IMG/VR virus record: IMGVR_UViG_3300005605_000004
Span: 1-50,943 of that record
Origin: a virus
Length of the DNA: 50,943 bases
Direction: 5' to 3' (one strand)
In this document: in pieces, positions 37,601-44,825 of the stretch
Numbering within the stretch: the first letter of the stretch is position 1
Layout: the number at the start of each line of letters is the position of its first letter
Program-made: the position numbers and the translations under genes
Notes under the pieces: generated by a model
The model's input: only the letters and a program-made list of their open reading frames with translations
Databases searched by the model: none
Told to the model about the DNA's origin: nothing

Positions 37601-40428
37601 CACTAACAGGTGGTGCTGGTACTGGACTTAAAGTTAATATAGTTGTTGCCAACAATGTTGTTACAGAACTAACAGTTACTGATGGTGGTGTTGGATACAG
37701 TGCAGACTTTACAGTTACAACTGCTCCTGGTGCTATTGGTGGTGGATCTTCTCTTGTTCTAGAAGCAAAAATTTCTACTGTTAATAGACAGTATGCAAAC
37801 GCATCTATTGACGTTAAGAGAGTTACAGATTTAACAATTTCTGCTGACCTTTATGGTGAGATTGGTGTTTCTAGATATAAGAAAGCACAGTTCAATATCG
37901 GTCAGGCAGGTAACGGTTCTGTTGAACTTAAGACTGGTGCAGATAGTGGTCTTGACGCTGACTTACTTGACGGTGTACAAGGTTCCTTCTATCTAAACTC
38001 TAGTAACCAGAGTGCTGGTACTCTATCTTCTGATAGACTATCTGGAACTTACAACATTGCAATATCTGGTACAGCAGGTAACACTATTCGTGTTCTTACA
38101 GGTACTAACAACCCATCATCTTCTCCTGCCCCTAACAACTTCAGTTCTGGTATTGTTTCTAACACAATCTTTAACAGTGCTAATGGACTAAGTGATGGTG
38201 GTACCAGAAATATGACGGTAACCTTCAGAGCTGGTGGTACTGGTTTCGATGCTGGATATGGTGGTGTAAGACAACTTGCATTCACTGATAATGACAACAT
38301 GTGGATCCGAGGTTCTGGAACTGGTGTTAGTTCTTTCGGTACATGGGCAAAGGTCTGGACAGGATTAAACGATGGTCTAGATTCAGGTCTTGATGCTGAC
38401 AAACTTGATAACAAAGAAGGTACTTGGTATCAGAATGCTTTAAACATTAACTCTGGAACTCTATCTGATAACAGACTTCCAAGATTTGTTAGTGCAACTA
38501 ACTTTAGAGATAACGTAACTGTTAAAGGATTCCTTGGTGATCCTAAGTTCAGGATCTACTTCTCTGGAGTTATACTTGATACATCTGCTACTGGTGTATT
38601 TGCTCCAGGTAATCCAATTAACCTATACAACTCTAACGCACAGGCAGTCGGTAGCTTTATTATTGATAGTGTTGTAACAAACGATGACACTGCAGACAAC
38701 TTTAATGATTACACAATTCTAATTGGTAGACTTAATTCTGGTAACTTTGTTGGTGCTATTACTGCTGGTAGTGCATCTAACAGACAACCATTTGATGACT
38801 TTACTCTAGAAGATGGTAACACAGTAGATGTTGGTAAGATTGTTAATAATGCTGGATCTGGTGAACTAAAACTTGGAAGAGTTGATGGTCAGTCATCCAA
38901 TCCTGCAATCTACTTCAGATCTTCTCAATTAGTTTCTGGTGGAGATGCTCACTATACAGCTAAATTAGAAGCTGCTGGTGGTAATGCTTCAGCAGGTTCT
39001 GGTACATTAGCATTAACAGTTTTAAATGCTGATGCATTTACTATCAATGGTCAAAAAGCATGGAACGAAGGTAACATCCAATTTAGTAGTGCTAACCTTG
39101 CTAGCTATGCAGTACAACGTGATGGTTCTGGTAACTTCTCTGCTGGAACAATTACTGCAAACTTAACTGGTGCAGCATCACTCAACGTTCTTAAGACTGG
39201 CGACACCATGACTGGTTCGCTTGTCCTAACTGGTGCAGGTTCTAACCTTACTGTTAGTGGAACAGCAACTGTTAATAATACAACAACTATCAACGCTGAC
39301 CTTAACGTTGATAGCAATACATTGTTCGTTGATGCTTCTGAGAATAAGATTGGTATTGGTGAGACTGTATTTACTAACCGTGCTGGTCAGTCATACGTTA
39401 AGTTGAGAATGAGAACTTCCAACTTTGATAGTTATGATGATGATCATCGTATGGACTTTGGTCAGTTCAATGGTAACTGGGTAGATGGTTCTGGTGGTAG
39501 TGATACTCAGTTTGGTGTGTCATTTACATGGCAAGATAAGGTAAGAGGTGGTCTACTTTATGACCACAGAAGTTCTGAGAGAATGGCACTCTGGTCTTCT
39601 TATGGACGATTAGCGTTCATGGTTGATCCTGGTACAAGTGGTGATGAGGTTCCAATCACTGTTGGAACTGAGGCAATGACCATTGTTCCATCTGGTACGG
39701 TTGGTATTAACACAACAGGTCCAAGCACTAGCTACAAGTTAGATGTTAACGGACAATCTAGATTTAGAAATTACGTTACTCTTGATACCGCAAATGATAA
39801 CTCTGGTGCTGGTATCCAGTTCTTAGGTTCTTCATCAGAAAGAAACTTTAGAATTGGTAACCAATGGGGTCATAGTAATGCGTTTGAGATAACACCATCT
39901 ACAGCTGCTGGTAATTCTTCATGGGATGGAACACCCGCAATTTATGTAAGAGGTGACCATCGAGTTGGTATCTATACATCATCAATATCTGGAACTGACC
40001 CAACCAATAATCAGGTAAGATCATACAGGTTGAATGTCAATGGAGATATGAACATCGATGGTCAATTCTTCCAGAACAACCAAGAGTTCGTAACATCTAG
40101 ATGGACAGAAGCTTCTAATGGCAATGACATCTATAGATTATCTAAAGTTGGTGTTAAGAAGCAAGATCCTACATATGACTTACATGTTCTTGGAACTGCA
40201 AACATTGAAGGTCAAACTTTTGTTAACCAAGCAAATACAAGTGTTCTTTACGCTAACGGCGTAAGACAGTGGATTGACTCTTACGGTATATTCAAATCTA
40301 ACAGTCAAGTTGTTGCTGAGAACATTACTGTTCCCAACGGAACAAATTGTGGTAGTTTTGGTCCCATTACTATAAATAACAATATTGCGATTACAATTGC
40401 TGATGGCGGTAGCTGGAACATTGTCTAA
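28684..40428 (+). CDS. Giant tail fibre / host-contact protein (3914 aa)
   Basis: Largest gene of the window, and a cyanophage-type fibre. Residues 1-150 hold two GSGYT modules (AGSGYTVNPNVTI, PGSGYTVVPLVTV). Residues about 290-420 form a beta-helix-like domain opening RIYVSAQIGSDLNDGRSA with S-G-G-E-Y-V-E-D-N-P. Two helical modules like those in gp7 occupy about 780-1147. Nine copies of a 60-120-residue repeat fill about 1156-2000, and a helix completing the second helical module follows at about 2140. After a second beta-helix-like domain come GSGYT modules (about 2680-3040), two L-D-A-D-x-L-D units (about 3095 and 3240), and a fibre shaft with DVNG-type repeats. The C-terminus ends NNIAITIADGGSWNIV, a form common at cyanophage fibre ends. 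No self-cleaving chaperone is visible. Fibre identity is firm; the receptor is unknown. Confidence 0.85.
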   Translation: MSFHINSDKEKIRGVNSKFIGDNEATIRIGTGADEKEVLRAELDSATQLPRIGINRTGQRINNIVLDTAGSGYTVNPNVTIGPPNVEGGIQALASAFIFNGKVTTIAVNNPGSGYTVVPLVTVSDGGGAGATATAELDTVDYELDINGAIRTSTSIISDTARILNLDIDNFITPDPNFRGPNLKTYMNNTGTLWSANVIIQKDQYRYFGANVYQSLNTGQTGSEAPEHKDGIVKNGSVDFKHIGFRVNDPTEFRYNDTGEAGVFPRSITPLLGDRSDKVATTEYVLNLATNDVGGRIYVSAQIGSDLNDGRSAVNPVRTIKKAAQEAWKTPGVKETIIVSGGEYVEDNPISLPPDASIVGDNLRLVIVRPANPGKHMMKFGDKNYVLGITYRDQIDSNGDAVATWDYAMVFDDKQRIVVDSEANGDIGTTFPVGHQIFGPQQFRVSFQNNTGLATLVSGLIVKGVNTGSRAKIFDVAFATTIGASAYVSGTVDVQLQSGSFVEGEQFNYITSAGAGSAINLAITGQQGPNTLRFSQDPTGTIPGGTIVQLVGTPSTGAAFTGFYEVAEIDTTQSASNIWDVTFFPLLSAPTWDATGVGGTYVINQATTQTETIDTTAIKSIRAEGEVVSVDDDYTTTLPISRIDFSLQGDASITQGGFQNAQFGNAEDIGGIVFYTNQLVGRTNIHEFKEGQEILIENLPTSSPDLSELNGKQRIYKVLEDADGRCRRFVIPKKMPAITDPNLDPGQFATVKSFSKIVTLSLLNSPNSFPLSTPVERRFQDACVLLRNNREFIADEVLGRINKEFSNDYYQVSEISGGGDTFKVYLGQTPVTHTYVSGGTVKFENATINITNFVYDNSVTGYATITIASALSALVEDDTVKLADILLSCDSGQKTYPSYSSPTSGDNTGSDGDEQCKQDIVHFVNAIVRDLEFGTNHNTIEGANKVIVGGDIAYIKDEIVQNFRAIEYARELCIYAMRNWKIGNGTTTEPTYVPKYSSITRYFDSTIINTTAGNPVCADVKSAIDTLTYLWVDVITKNQSATFLDAAYLIERNKYLIADQALRDTLGQFPLFALNNTNERKCKRDLRITLSNLAKDLVLGGNENIVIAAEEYFTQTALTGIPEAQKAETIYAYQRAKTYAIAAMRNWTDGTYVDLTPTNATYNPSTGALEVLFPDPLIAPSVGDRIAFKEDALNWECTYNSVTGQHPGPSRTDPTYGKSFEITQVASAGGTTTVSTNVGNAGAASGSSHTFISAVADGTIIVYNPTVLTSAYPKVEDWNILPDSNAGAPTAQHTPSAVTYNPVNGDLTMTVTGHSVTTSNSVKIAPESMVFTCAMDGNATEHKYPQVGQPAYGNSIAVTSTTASSFTINIGATGADAQWTPSDATYDPATGALVLTIGSGHGLGVGEGVVLDNDSLSFTCTMDGDSVTKTYPRAGHDPFSGRSIPIDSVSDTTVTLNVGVSPANKNFTPTNATYNASTGDMVLALGQHGLAVDKGIVIANGALSFTCDKDNNSTLHTYPRSSDPASGESLSITNVASTQHTATNAVYTPTTGSLVITSAGHNFANGDYVKIADDSLTFNCVLDSGSTNKTYPRNNFDNLSGRWVAISNVTTDTFEINTGPSSYTGAHTFVSASSNGIQRQTGNVTVNVGASPLVNHQVTGATYDPATGDLLLTIGAHTLSVGEGVKIATDSLTFTCSMDGGATTHTYPRNIIDNYTATDAAYDPTTGVLGLSIPAHGIKVGDWIKLDDDSLTFTCAADGNGTQHTYPRSTDPISGKYVKVTAVPNTDSIAIQVLAIIPSTNVTTHTFVSATANGVKAKRDRAYDQAVPITAIGTGTITLNVGPSPTVNHTVTNATYNTTSGDMELTIGNHALQVGESIKLAANSLTFECPAAVGTHTFVTGAAGGITPNAGSAVTAATGTTYNPTTGDMVLEIGSHSLTTSNTVQIANGAVTFTCDADNNGSNHAYPRATDPVSGQNIAITAVGATTITVNVGVASSNSQSSYPRASGASTGSGADYAYDAALPITARTATTVTINVNGGQGAISVNSAHTFVSATTNGLLSGSGYSHTWTAAATNAIVSGGGYPHTFVSAVTDGVQFIPQSAHTFVSATSNALKHLPRSAHTFIRSGTNSVLIYSTGTLSQCANVESSIDTSMSLFEDILDGTVLAGATTRTSNALYDTAQIISYSDNYLTDANNQRVAIRGDFDEYPIIEASPYTQNSSVISFLGGSGALVDGAKVKQPNCPFPGLELDGSASFPNQGKSMVASAFTIVSFGGIGYKIINDGYVQLVSVFVIFCADGVLAESGGYASITNSATNFGTFALRARGFSATPYVFDIATVSNVSSTPTGRTILTVSGLGREPLEHYVVKIDGYTNTNTDIEYFVDTVSAVTVGPPFSAQLTIDDGTGGAMDLTDIATGQAVSTSVLSGKTINLHRPSICNSSSHTWEFAGSGTNYLALPENGGTKIEAYEQVSENYGRVYVSGTDELGDFKVGTFARIENRTGNITFTGTVTISEVEFLKLKGGDVVVTGFDASNTLGGANASDSKLPTQKAVRDYITNNLGPFINKPYSTNAVPRALVELTDSGKISVDQIPALRPFSVFTVADQAERTSLEGALAGDIAIQQDTSTSFILNNDTDSLFLGFNPDAALAFTIGDIFTGSLTTGRIQSTEYRKGVVYQINVSNGGSGYTVAPVITFAGGNPEAGAVAASATCTIANGQVVTVTINEFGGFKGGKGYTTAPTITFAAPTGAGTQAVGTALIESRLYGDIVNNIKIEDTDTFDDSTTPTATTVNITRVVNTSSFDVNNWVSLSSNQIAASDITSGVIETDRLALGGAANSFTFLRGDSNFALAMQSIKGAESRYFARLNSQCTTGSSQMIFTTNSDVLIGHEVKNSVSGVQSNTNITGVITAAGLTTISLNNPVNATIPLGTIIEFERGASPLTFESTFTQGNFVDAVIIANGGTGYTNGQYFDVSLTGGAGTGLKVNIVVANNVVTELTVTDGGVGYSADFTVTTAPGAIGGGSSLVLEAKISTVNRQYANASIDVKRVTDLTISADLYGEIGVSRYKKAQFNIGQAGNGSVELKTGADSGLDADLLDGVQGSFYLNSSNQSAGTLSSDRLSGTYNIAISGTAGNTIRVLTGTNNPSSSPAPNNFSSGIVSNTIFNSANGLSDGGTRNMTVTFRAGGTGFDAGYGGVRQLAFTDNDNMWIRGSGTGVSSFGTWAKVWTGLNDGLDSGLDADKLDNKEGTWYQNALNINSGTLSDNRLPRFVSATNFRDNVTVKGFLGDPKFRIYFSGVILDTSATGVFAPGNPINLYNSNAQAVGSFIIDSVVTNDDTADNFNDYTILIGRLNSGNFVGAITAGSASNRQPFDDFTLEDGNTVDVGKIVNNAGSGELKLGRVDGQSSNPAIYFRSSQLVSGGDAHYTAKLEAAGGNASAGSGTLALTVLNADAFTINGQKAWNEGNIQFSSANLASYAVQRDGSGNFSAGTITANLTGAASLNVLKTGDTMTGSLVLTGAGSNLTVSGTATVNNTTTINADLNVDSNTLFVDASENKIGIGETVFTNRAGQSYVKLRMRTSNFDSYDDDHRMDFGQFNGNWVDGSGGSDTQFGVSFTWQDKVRGGLLYDHRSSERMALWSSYGRLAFMVDPGTSGDEVPITVGTEAMTIVPSGTVGINTTGPSTSYKLDVNGQSRFRNYVTLDTANDNSGAGIQFLGSSSERNFRIGNQWGHSNAFEITPSTAAGNSSWDGTPAIYVRGDHRVGIYTSSISGTDPTNNQVRSYRLNVNGDMNIDGQFFQNNQEFVTSRWTEASNGNDIYRLSKVGVKKQDPTYDLHVLGTANIEGQTFVNQANTSVLYANGVRQWIDSYGIFKSNSQVVAENITVPNGTNCGSFGPITINNNIAITIADGGSWNIV
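31024..32124 (+). repeat. Two helical modules in the giant fibre, homologous to those in gp7
   Basis: Module C begins D-A-C-V-L-L-R-N-N-R-E-F-I-A-D (31024). After a beta insertion it resumes with C-K-Q-D-I-V-H-F-V-N-A-I and ends in Y-A-M-R-N-W, followed by P-V-C-A-D-V-K-S-A-I-D-T (about 31730). Module D runs from F-L-D-A-A-Y-L-I-E-R-N (about 31810) through K-D-L-V-L-G-G-N to A-A-M-R-N-W (32124). Its closing helix, C-A-N-V-E-S-S-I-D-T, is displaced to about 35110 by the repeat array. Confidence 0.7.
32152..34690 (+). repeat. Nine-copy protein repeat array in the giant fibre
   Basis: Nine imperfect units begin near 32152, 32566, 32824, 33088, 33310, 33655, 33833, 34231 and 34441. The consensus starts T-N-A-T-Y-N-P-T-T-G-D-L-x-L-T-I-G. 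It continues with a V-G-E-x-V-K-I-A-x-x-S-L-T-F-T-C unit, H-T-Y-P-R-x-T-D-P-x-S-G, and T-V-N-V-G. Some units also carry H-T-F-V-S-A-T-x-N-G. Most keep one Cys at T-F-T-C. Unit lengths vary from about 60 to 130 residues, so the copies are old and have gained or lost pieces. Confidence 0.85.
34826..35090 (+). repeat. Run of half-repeats (HTFVSATxNG) after the array
   Basis: About five closely spaced short units of the type H-T-F-V-S-A-T-x-N-x follow the nine-copy array (HTFVSATTNG, HTWTAAATNA, HTFVSAVTDG, HTFVSATSNA, HTFIRSGTNS). They represent only the last part of the full repeat, as if the rest had been deleted. Confidence 0.7.
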
Positions 40429-40437
40429 ATAATACGG

Positions 40438-40445
40438 AAGGAGAT
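40438..40445 (+). promoter_or_regulatory. Strong ribosome binding site AAGGAGAT
   Basis: Near-perfect Shine-Dalgarno, 10 bases before the ATG at 40456. Most other starts in the window have a weak or no such site, so this gene may be translated unusually well. A partial late-promoter core (TAAATA, 40426-40431) overlaps the giant fibre's stop just upstream. Confidence 0.7.
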
Positions 40446-40455
40446 CCTAATATCC

Positions 40456-41598
40456 ATGGCATCAGAATTAAGAGTAGATCAACTTAAATATACCGCCGCA
40501 GGTAGTTCAACCAATCCCAACATTTCGTTGAATACGGATGGTTCATGTACCTTTGGTGGTGATATCGATATCGGCAACAATGACTTGCTTGTTAATGGAC
40601 AACCATTTTCAACATTACCAGCACAATATCCTGATGGAAATGAGAATAGCACTGTTGGTGCTTCTCTAAAATCAGATGGTACTAACGCTTATTGGGAAAA
40701 CATTGTTGCGTTTGCCGAAGGTTTTAATATTACTAGAGGATATCCAGCAGCAGGTTACCGAGGTGGTTCTGCATGGAGAAACATCAACCGTTGTACACAT
40801 GCTACGCTTAGTAACGCTAACATTGGCGACAGACTAGATCAGTCTGATGCGTATACCGCAGGTGCTCAAAACTCTGCTATGAGAGCATATGTTTTCTGCA
40901 CAGCAAACGGTTGGAATTCCACTGGTAACTATGTTTCTACTTTCAGCATGTCCACTGAGTCCAACACTGGTGCTGGACAGTCAATGTCTACTTCTAGAAA
41001 CAGAACTTCTGTTATGAAGAGAGACTTTAAATATGCATATGTTTGTGGAAATAACAATAACAACCCAGATAGATATGACTTAACCAATGACAGTGTAACA
41101 ACTGTTAGTGGTAGTGGATCTACTGGTGGTGACAACCCTGCATGTGGTTATGGTGAGACTAAAGGTTGGTATAAGCAAGGTGGTAATGGATACAGCTTTG
41201 ACTGGTCAACTCAATCGTGGTCTGGTTGGAGTTCTGCTCCTGGCACTGATGGAACTAACAAGACTTGTAACACACGTCTTGGTTTCTCTTATTGGAACAC
41301 TGCAGGTGGTTACCAAACCAACGCTGCACTTTCAAGAAGAGATGACACTACTGGTTCTAACCTAGGATCTGTTGGTAAACCAGGAACTACTGGTGAAGAA
41401 ACATTCCATACTGGAATGACTCATGGACTTATGAACGGTATGTATGATGGTAATCAGAACAATACTGGTGGTCAAATAAATTTCTCCACACACTCATTTG
41501 GATGGAACGGCAGTCTTAACTCTCAGGGAACACCTGGAAGAGCATCAGGTGCTGCTATTGAATATGGTACACTAGCTAGCGGTTACACAGGAGTATAA
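40456..41598 (+). CDS. Probable fibre-tip protein with propeller-like repeats, 380 aa
   Basis: Virion protein downstream of the giant fibre. The N-terminus (ASELRVDQLKYTAAGSSTNP, followed by F-G-G-D-I-D-I-G) is the anchoring type seen in cyanophage fibres. Residues about 95-375 are rich in Gly, Asn, Thr, Ser and aromatic residues and contain about five repeats. Typical elements are A-Y-V-C-G-N-N-N, then F-D-W-S-T-Q-S-W-S-G, and a stretch ending in a short polar turn. This pattern suggests a kelch-like beta-propeller, a common receptor-binding fold; the fold is inferred. Cys residues appear at blade-like intervals (C147, C196, C228, C273). The gene has the best ribosome binding site in the window. 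It is followed after 2 bases by the next gene. Confidence 0.75.
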   Translation: MASELRVDQLKYTAAGSSTNPNISLNTDGSCTFGGDIDIGNNDLLVNGQPFSTLPAQYPDGNENSTVGASLKSDGTNAYWENIVAFAEGFNITRGYPAAGYRGGSAWRNINRCTHATLSNANIGDRLDQSDAYTAGAQNSAMRAYVFCTANGWNSTGNYVSTFSMSTESNTGAGQSMSTSRNRTSVMKRDFKYAYVCGNNNNNPDRYDLTNDSVTTVSGSGSTGGDNPACGYGETKGWYKQGGNGYSFDWSTQSWSGWSSAPGTDGTNKTCNTRLGFSYWNTAGGYQTNAALSRRDDTTGSNLGSVGKPGTTGEETFHTGMTHGLMNGMYDGNQNNTGGQINFSTHSFGWNGSLNSQGTPGRASGAAIEYGTLASGYTGV

Positions 41599-41600
41599 GC

Positions 41601-42365
41601 ATGACTAAAAGATATTTCGTTGGTAAACTCCCCGATCTAACAAAATTACTTACATACCAACCAATCAACTCTGTTCTTGATTGGTATGTTTTCTCGTTGG
41701 ATTCTGAAGACGTAAATGGTATAAATTCTTTATCAGACAGATTTGTCGAGATGGATAAAGAGATGGCAGTATTTGGTATGAGAAGTCTTGGTGATATTCG
41801 TTCTACCATTAAAGTTCCTGCTGATGATTTTAAAAATGAGGCAGATTTTGATAATCTATCTTATGCCGATATGGCACCTGAAGGATCTAAAGTAGCAGTT
41901 CCTGTTACACAAAAAAGATACGATACTATTCTAAGAACTATGAAGTTCTTAGCAAAATTAATTATTGAGCAAACCTATGAACAAAGGTTCTTATCTCTAG
42001 ATGAAGGTGCTACTTCATTAGAGAAAAAGACTTGGGATTATCAAAATGATGATGTAGATAATGATAACGATTATATTCTTAGAGAACTAGCAGATGCTAA
42101 AGGTTCTTCTACATCTGATTTAAAAACAAAAATTCAAGAAAAAAGAAATGCTTACAACAGAAATGTAAAAGCACTCTACATTGCGTCTACAGGATTAAAG
42201 AAAACGTTTTCAGATTGCACTTCTGTTAGGCAGATAAATAGATTATATGAGAACTACCTTGGTCTTCCAATGCCAGAACAACAGGCAAAAGAAGAAAATA
42301 AATACACCCAAAACGAACAGGGTGTATTTATTAGAGAAGAGGTAATTCCTGGTATTAAGTTCTAA
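41601..42365 (+). CDS. Conserved T4-like cyanophage protein, 254 aa, unknown function
   Basis: Starts 2 bases after the fibre-tip gene. Soluble, acidic and mainly helical. It opens TKRYFVGKLPDLTKLLTYQP, with a stretch N-S-V-L-D-W-Y-V-F-S-L-D. The middle has V-T-Q-K-R-Y-D-T-I-L-R-T-M-K-F, then a long charged helical region (about 145-205). The opening is familiar from proteins lying behind cyanophage fibre genes, but I know of no assigned function. A fibre assembly factor is possible from position. No catalytic motif, signal peptide or membrane helix is visible. Confidence 0.8.
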   Translation: MTKRYFVGKLPDLTKLLTYQPINSVLDWYVFSLDSEDVNGINSLSDRFVEMDKEMAVFGMRSLGDIRSTIKVPADDFKNEADFDNLSYADMAPEGSKVAVPVTQKRYDTILRTMKFLAKLIIEQTYEQRFLSLDEGATSLEKKTWDYQNDDVDNDNDYILRELADAKGSSTSDLKTKIQEKRNAYNRNVKALYIASTGLKKTFSDCTSVRQINRLYENYLGLPMPEQQAKEENKYTQNEQGVFIREEVIPGIKF

Positions 42366-42385
42366 TCATTATTTTTTGATTTATT

Positions 42386-43162
42386 ATGGGTGTAATTACA
42401 GATAAAGAAATTAGAGATATTGCTGTAAGAGTATCTCTTGGTATGTCGAAGAATCAAATTTTAGACTATGTGATCAAATCACATGTCACAGAAGATCGAC
42501 AGCTAAAACAAGTTCTACTAGAAATCGAAAACAGATCACATCAATATGAAAAAATGCTCCTTGATGAAAAGAAGGGAGACATTCGTTTACGTCGTGATAA
42601 AGCTACTTTGAAAAAACTCCAAGAAGAAGATGGAGATGAGTTTGATATTGAATTTGCTGCAGCTGAAGTTGAGTTTGCTGAACTCGATAAAGAAATGTGG
42701 AATAGAAGAAAGGGTCAAGCAGAATATGAACTTCAAGTTTTCTTAGATTATATTAAAGACAAAGGTCTAACAAAACAAGATCTATTAGATTCAGTTGAAT
42801 GGGATGAAGAAGATGAAAGAAAGTATTGGATTGCAAGACTTGGTAAACAAGCTGCTTTAGATATTATGGCAAATGGTAGAGTCGGTATTGGCAACATGGA
42901 TTCTATTGCTATGATGAAAGAAGAAGATCAAGTTGGTATTCTTGATGTTGCATCTCAGTATGCTTGTTTGATGAAAATTTCTATGGACAAGATTCAGGGA
43001 AGAACAGAAAAGTATTTCCAAGCATATGCAGAATCTCCTAACGTTCAAGTTCCTACATTCCATGGTGTAGAACACAACCTCAACATCCCACTCCTAGATC
43101 AAATCCGTGACCAACTCAATGACAAGCGTCTTCAGTCTGCCGATCAACCCGAAGATCAATAA
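42386..43162 (+). CDS. Conserved coiled-coil protein, 258 aa, unknown function
   Basis: Starts 20 bases after the previous gene. The protein is highly charged. Residues about 35-110 have long acidic/basic heptads (LEIENRSHQYEKMLLDEKKG), consistent with a coiled coil. The C-terminal half contains WDEEDERKYWIARLGKQAAL and the segment G-R-V-G-I-G-N-M-D-S-I, which I associate with a cyanophage protein of unknown role. Its last 44 bases overlap the next gene if that gene starts at 43119. A structural or scaffold role near the fibres is only inferred from position. Confidence 0.75.
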   Translation: MGVITDKEIRDIAVRVSLGMSKNQILDYVIKSHVTEDRQLKQVLLEIENRSHQYEKMLLDEKKGDIRLRRDKATLKKLQEEDGDEFDIEFAAAEVEFAELDKEMWNRRKGQAEYELQVFLDYIKDKGLTKQDLLDSVEWDEEDERKYWIARLGKQAALDIMANGRVGIGNMDSIAMMKEEDQVGILDVASQYACLMKISMDKIQGRTEKYFQAYAESPNVQVPTFHGVEHNLNIPLLDQIRDQLNDKRLQSADQPEDQ

Positions 43163-44825
43163 AAAATTTGCTGAGGAAACTTTTATACCATTCCTCATTG
43201 AGCATAAACATTTAATTTACGATCTTTATTTTACTTGTCGCATTCCTCCTTTTAGTCAGGATGCGATGGGTGATATTTTTACGGTTGATCCTATTGCAGG
43301 AACTACAAGAAATGCAATATTTATTTCTCAAGAAACTGGCATTCCCTTATCAGCTACATTTAATAATATATGGATTAGACCAGATCAGGAAAACCTAAAT
43401 TTATGGATAGAAAATTTTAAACCTTTGTATGATAAGGGTGTTCGTATTGTAACGCTACCTCATACAACATGGGTTTCTTCAGGTCAAATTCAAAAAGAAT
43501 TTCCTGAACTGTTTATTAAAAATACAATTCTTAGAGAAGTTACAAAAGCAAATGAAATTGTTGCTTGTGCTAGAGCAGGATTCCATTATGTGAATCTTGA
43601 TAGAGATTTGATGAGGGATAGGGATGCTCTTGATAGAGTTATCGTAGCAAAAGAATATTGTGCTTCTATTGGTAAACCAGTAAAATTATCATTACTAGCT
43701 AATGAAAATTGTTGGGGTGGATGTCCTATCATGCCAGAACACTATCAGTTTAATTGTACTAGAACTGATGGTCCTCAGTATTTTAATGATGAGATTAGTA
43801 GAGTATCTTGTTCTACTTGGGATGTAACAGAATCATCAGCATCTCTTAAAGCAGCAAACATTCCGCCATGGAGAGAAGACTGGCAAGAGTTTCTTGATCT
43901 AGGTATTGATGTATTTAAAATGCATGGTAGAGAAAGTGCTATCAGATTAATGGAGTCTATGGACATCATTAAAAAATGGAATGATGGTGATGAAATTCTC
44001 TTCCCACGTATGAATGTATACATGGAAGATCTTAATATGAAAGATCGTCCCATTGATATGTGGAGAGATAAAATTAAAAATTGTAAGTTTGATTGCTGGG
44101 AATGTAATTATTGCGATACAGTTGTTGAAGCACATCTTAAAAAACAAGAGAGAGTATGTCACCCATTTGTAACCAGATGTTTAGACTCCATTGATAAAGC
44201 TATTGAAGGGAAGTCAAAATTTGATCACGACATTCAGGGTCTAACTTCTGATAAGGTAAGGCACTTCCTCAACAATCTCTGTTCTTACGAGGATACAAAG
44301 TATCTAGAAATTGGTGTGTTTAATGGCAGCACATTCTGTGCAGCAATTCAAGGTAATGATATTACTGCTTATGCAGCAGATCATTGGCGTGATGTAGATA
44401 TCAAACCAATCAGAGAAGACATTCCATGGGATGATGAAGAAGGATCTATTGAAACTTTCATTGAGAATGTAAAATCTGTATGGACAGACAACAGCAACAT
44501 TGCAATTTTAAATGGTGATATCCGTGAAGCTACAGAAGAAAATTTAGATCAAAAAGTAAATACTATTTTTTATGATGCAGATCATGAATTGAATGTACAG
44601 AGGAGTTGCTTAAATCACATTCTTCAATATACAGAGAATGAATTTATATTAGTGGTTGATGATGCAAACCTTGATGGTGTATTGACATCGACAAAAGATT
44701 TTATTGAAGAGAATAATCTTACAGTTTTGTATGAAAGAAGTATTCTTACTGGTGAAATTGAAGACATAAATTCTTGGTGGAATGGAGTAAATATTTTTAT
44801 ATTAAAGAAACATGAACTTAATTGA
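43119..44825 (+). CDS. U32-like Fe-S-type barrel fused to a class I methyltransferase-like domain
   Basis: Two domains. Residues about 1-335 resemble peptidase-U32/UbiU-UbiV/RlhA-like barrels. A core A-G-F-H-Y-V-N-L-D-R-D-L-M-R-D leads to LSLLANENCWGGCPIMPEHY, close to the U32 cysteine signature. Cysteines 198, 202, 213 and 231 could bind a 4Fe-4S cluster. A second cluster, C322, C326, C329 and C332 (CKFDCWECNYC), follows. Residues about 385-568 resemble a SAM-dependent methyltransferase: YLEIGVFNGSTF (395-406), I-L-N-G-D-I-R-E-A, and F-Y-D-A-D-H-E with L-V-V-D-D-A. ATG 43119 is preferred to an in-frame GTG at 43107. The gene overlaps both neighbours and precedes an oxygenase. Known U32 relatives hydroxylate RNA or ubiquinone, so RNA, protein or glycan modification is conceivable; the substrate is unknown. 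The barrel match is by eye. Confidence 0.6.
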   Translation: MTSVFSLPINPKINKKFAEETFIPFLIEHKHLIYDLYFTCRIPPFSQDAMGDIFTVDPIAGTTRNAIFISQETGIPLSATFNNIWIRPDQENLNLWIENFKPLYDKGVRIVTLPHTTWVSSGQIQKEFPELFIKNTILREVTKANEIVACARAGFHYVNLDRDLMRDRDALDRVIVAKEYCASIGKPVKLSLLANENCWGGCPIMPEHYQFNCTRTDGPQYFNDEISRVSCSTWDVTESSASLKAANIPPWREDWQEFLDLGIDVFKMHGRESAIRLMESMDIIKKWNDGDEILFPRMNVYMEDLNMKDRPIDMWRDKIKNCKFDCWECNYCDTVVEAHLKKQERVCHPFVTRCLDSIDKAIEGKSKFDHDIQGLTSDKVRHFLNNLCSYEDTKYLEIGVFNGSTFCAAIQGNDITAYAADHWRDVDIKPIREDIPWDDEEGSIETFIENVKSVWTDNSNIAILNGDIREATEENLDQKVNTIFYDADHELNVQRSCLNHILQYTENEFILVVDDANLDGVLTSTKDFIEENNLTVLYERSILTGEIEDINSWWNGVNIFILKKHELN

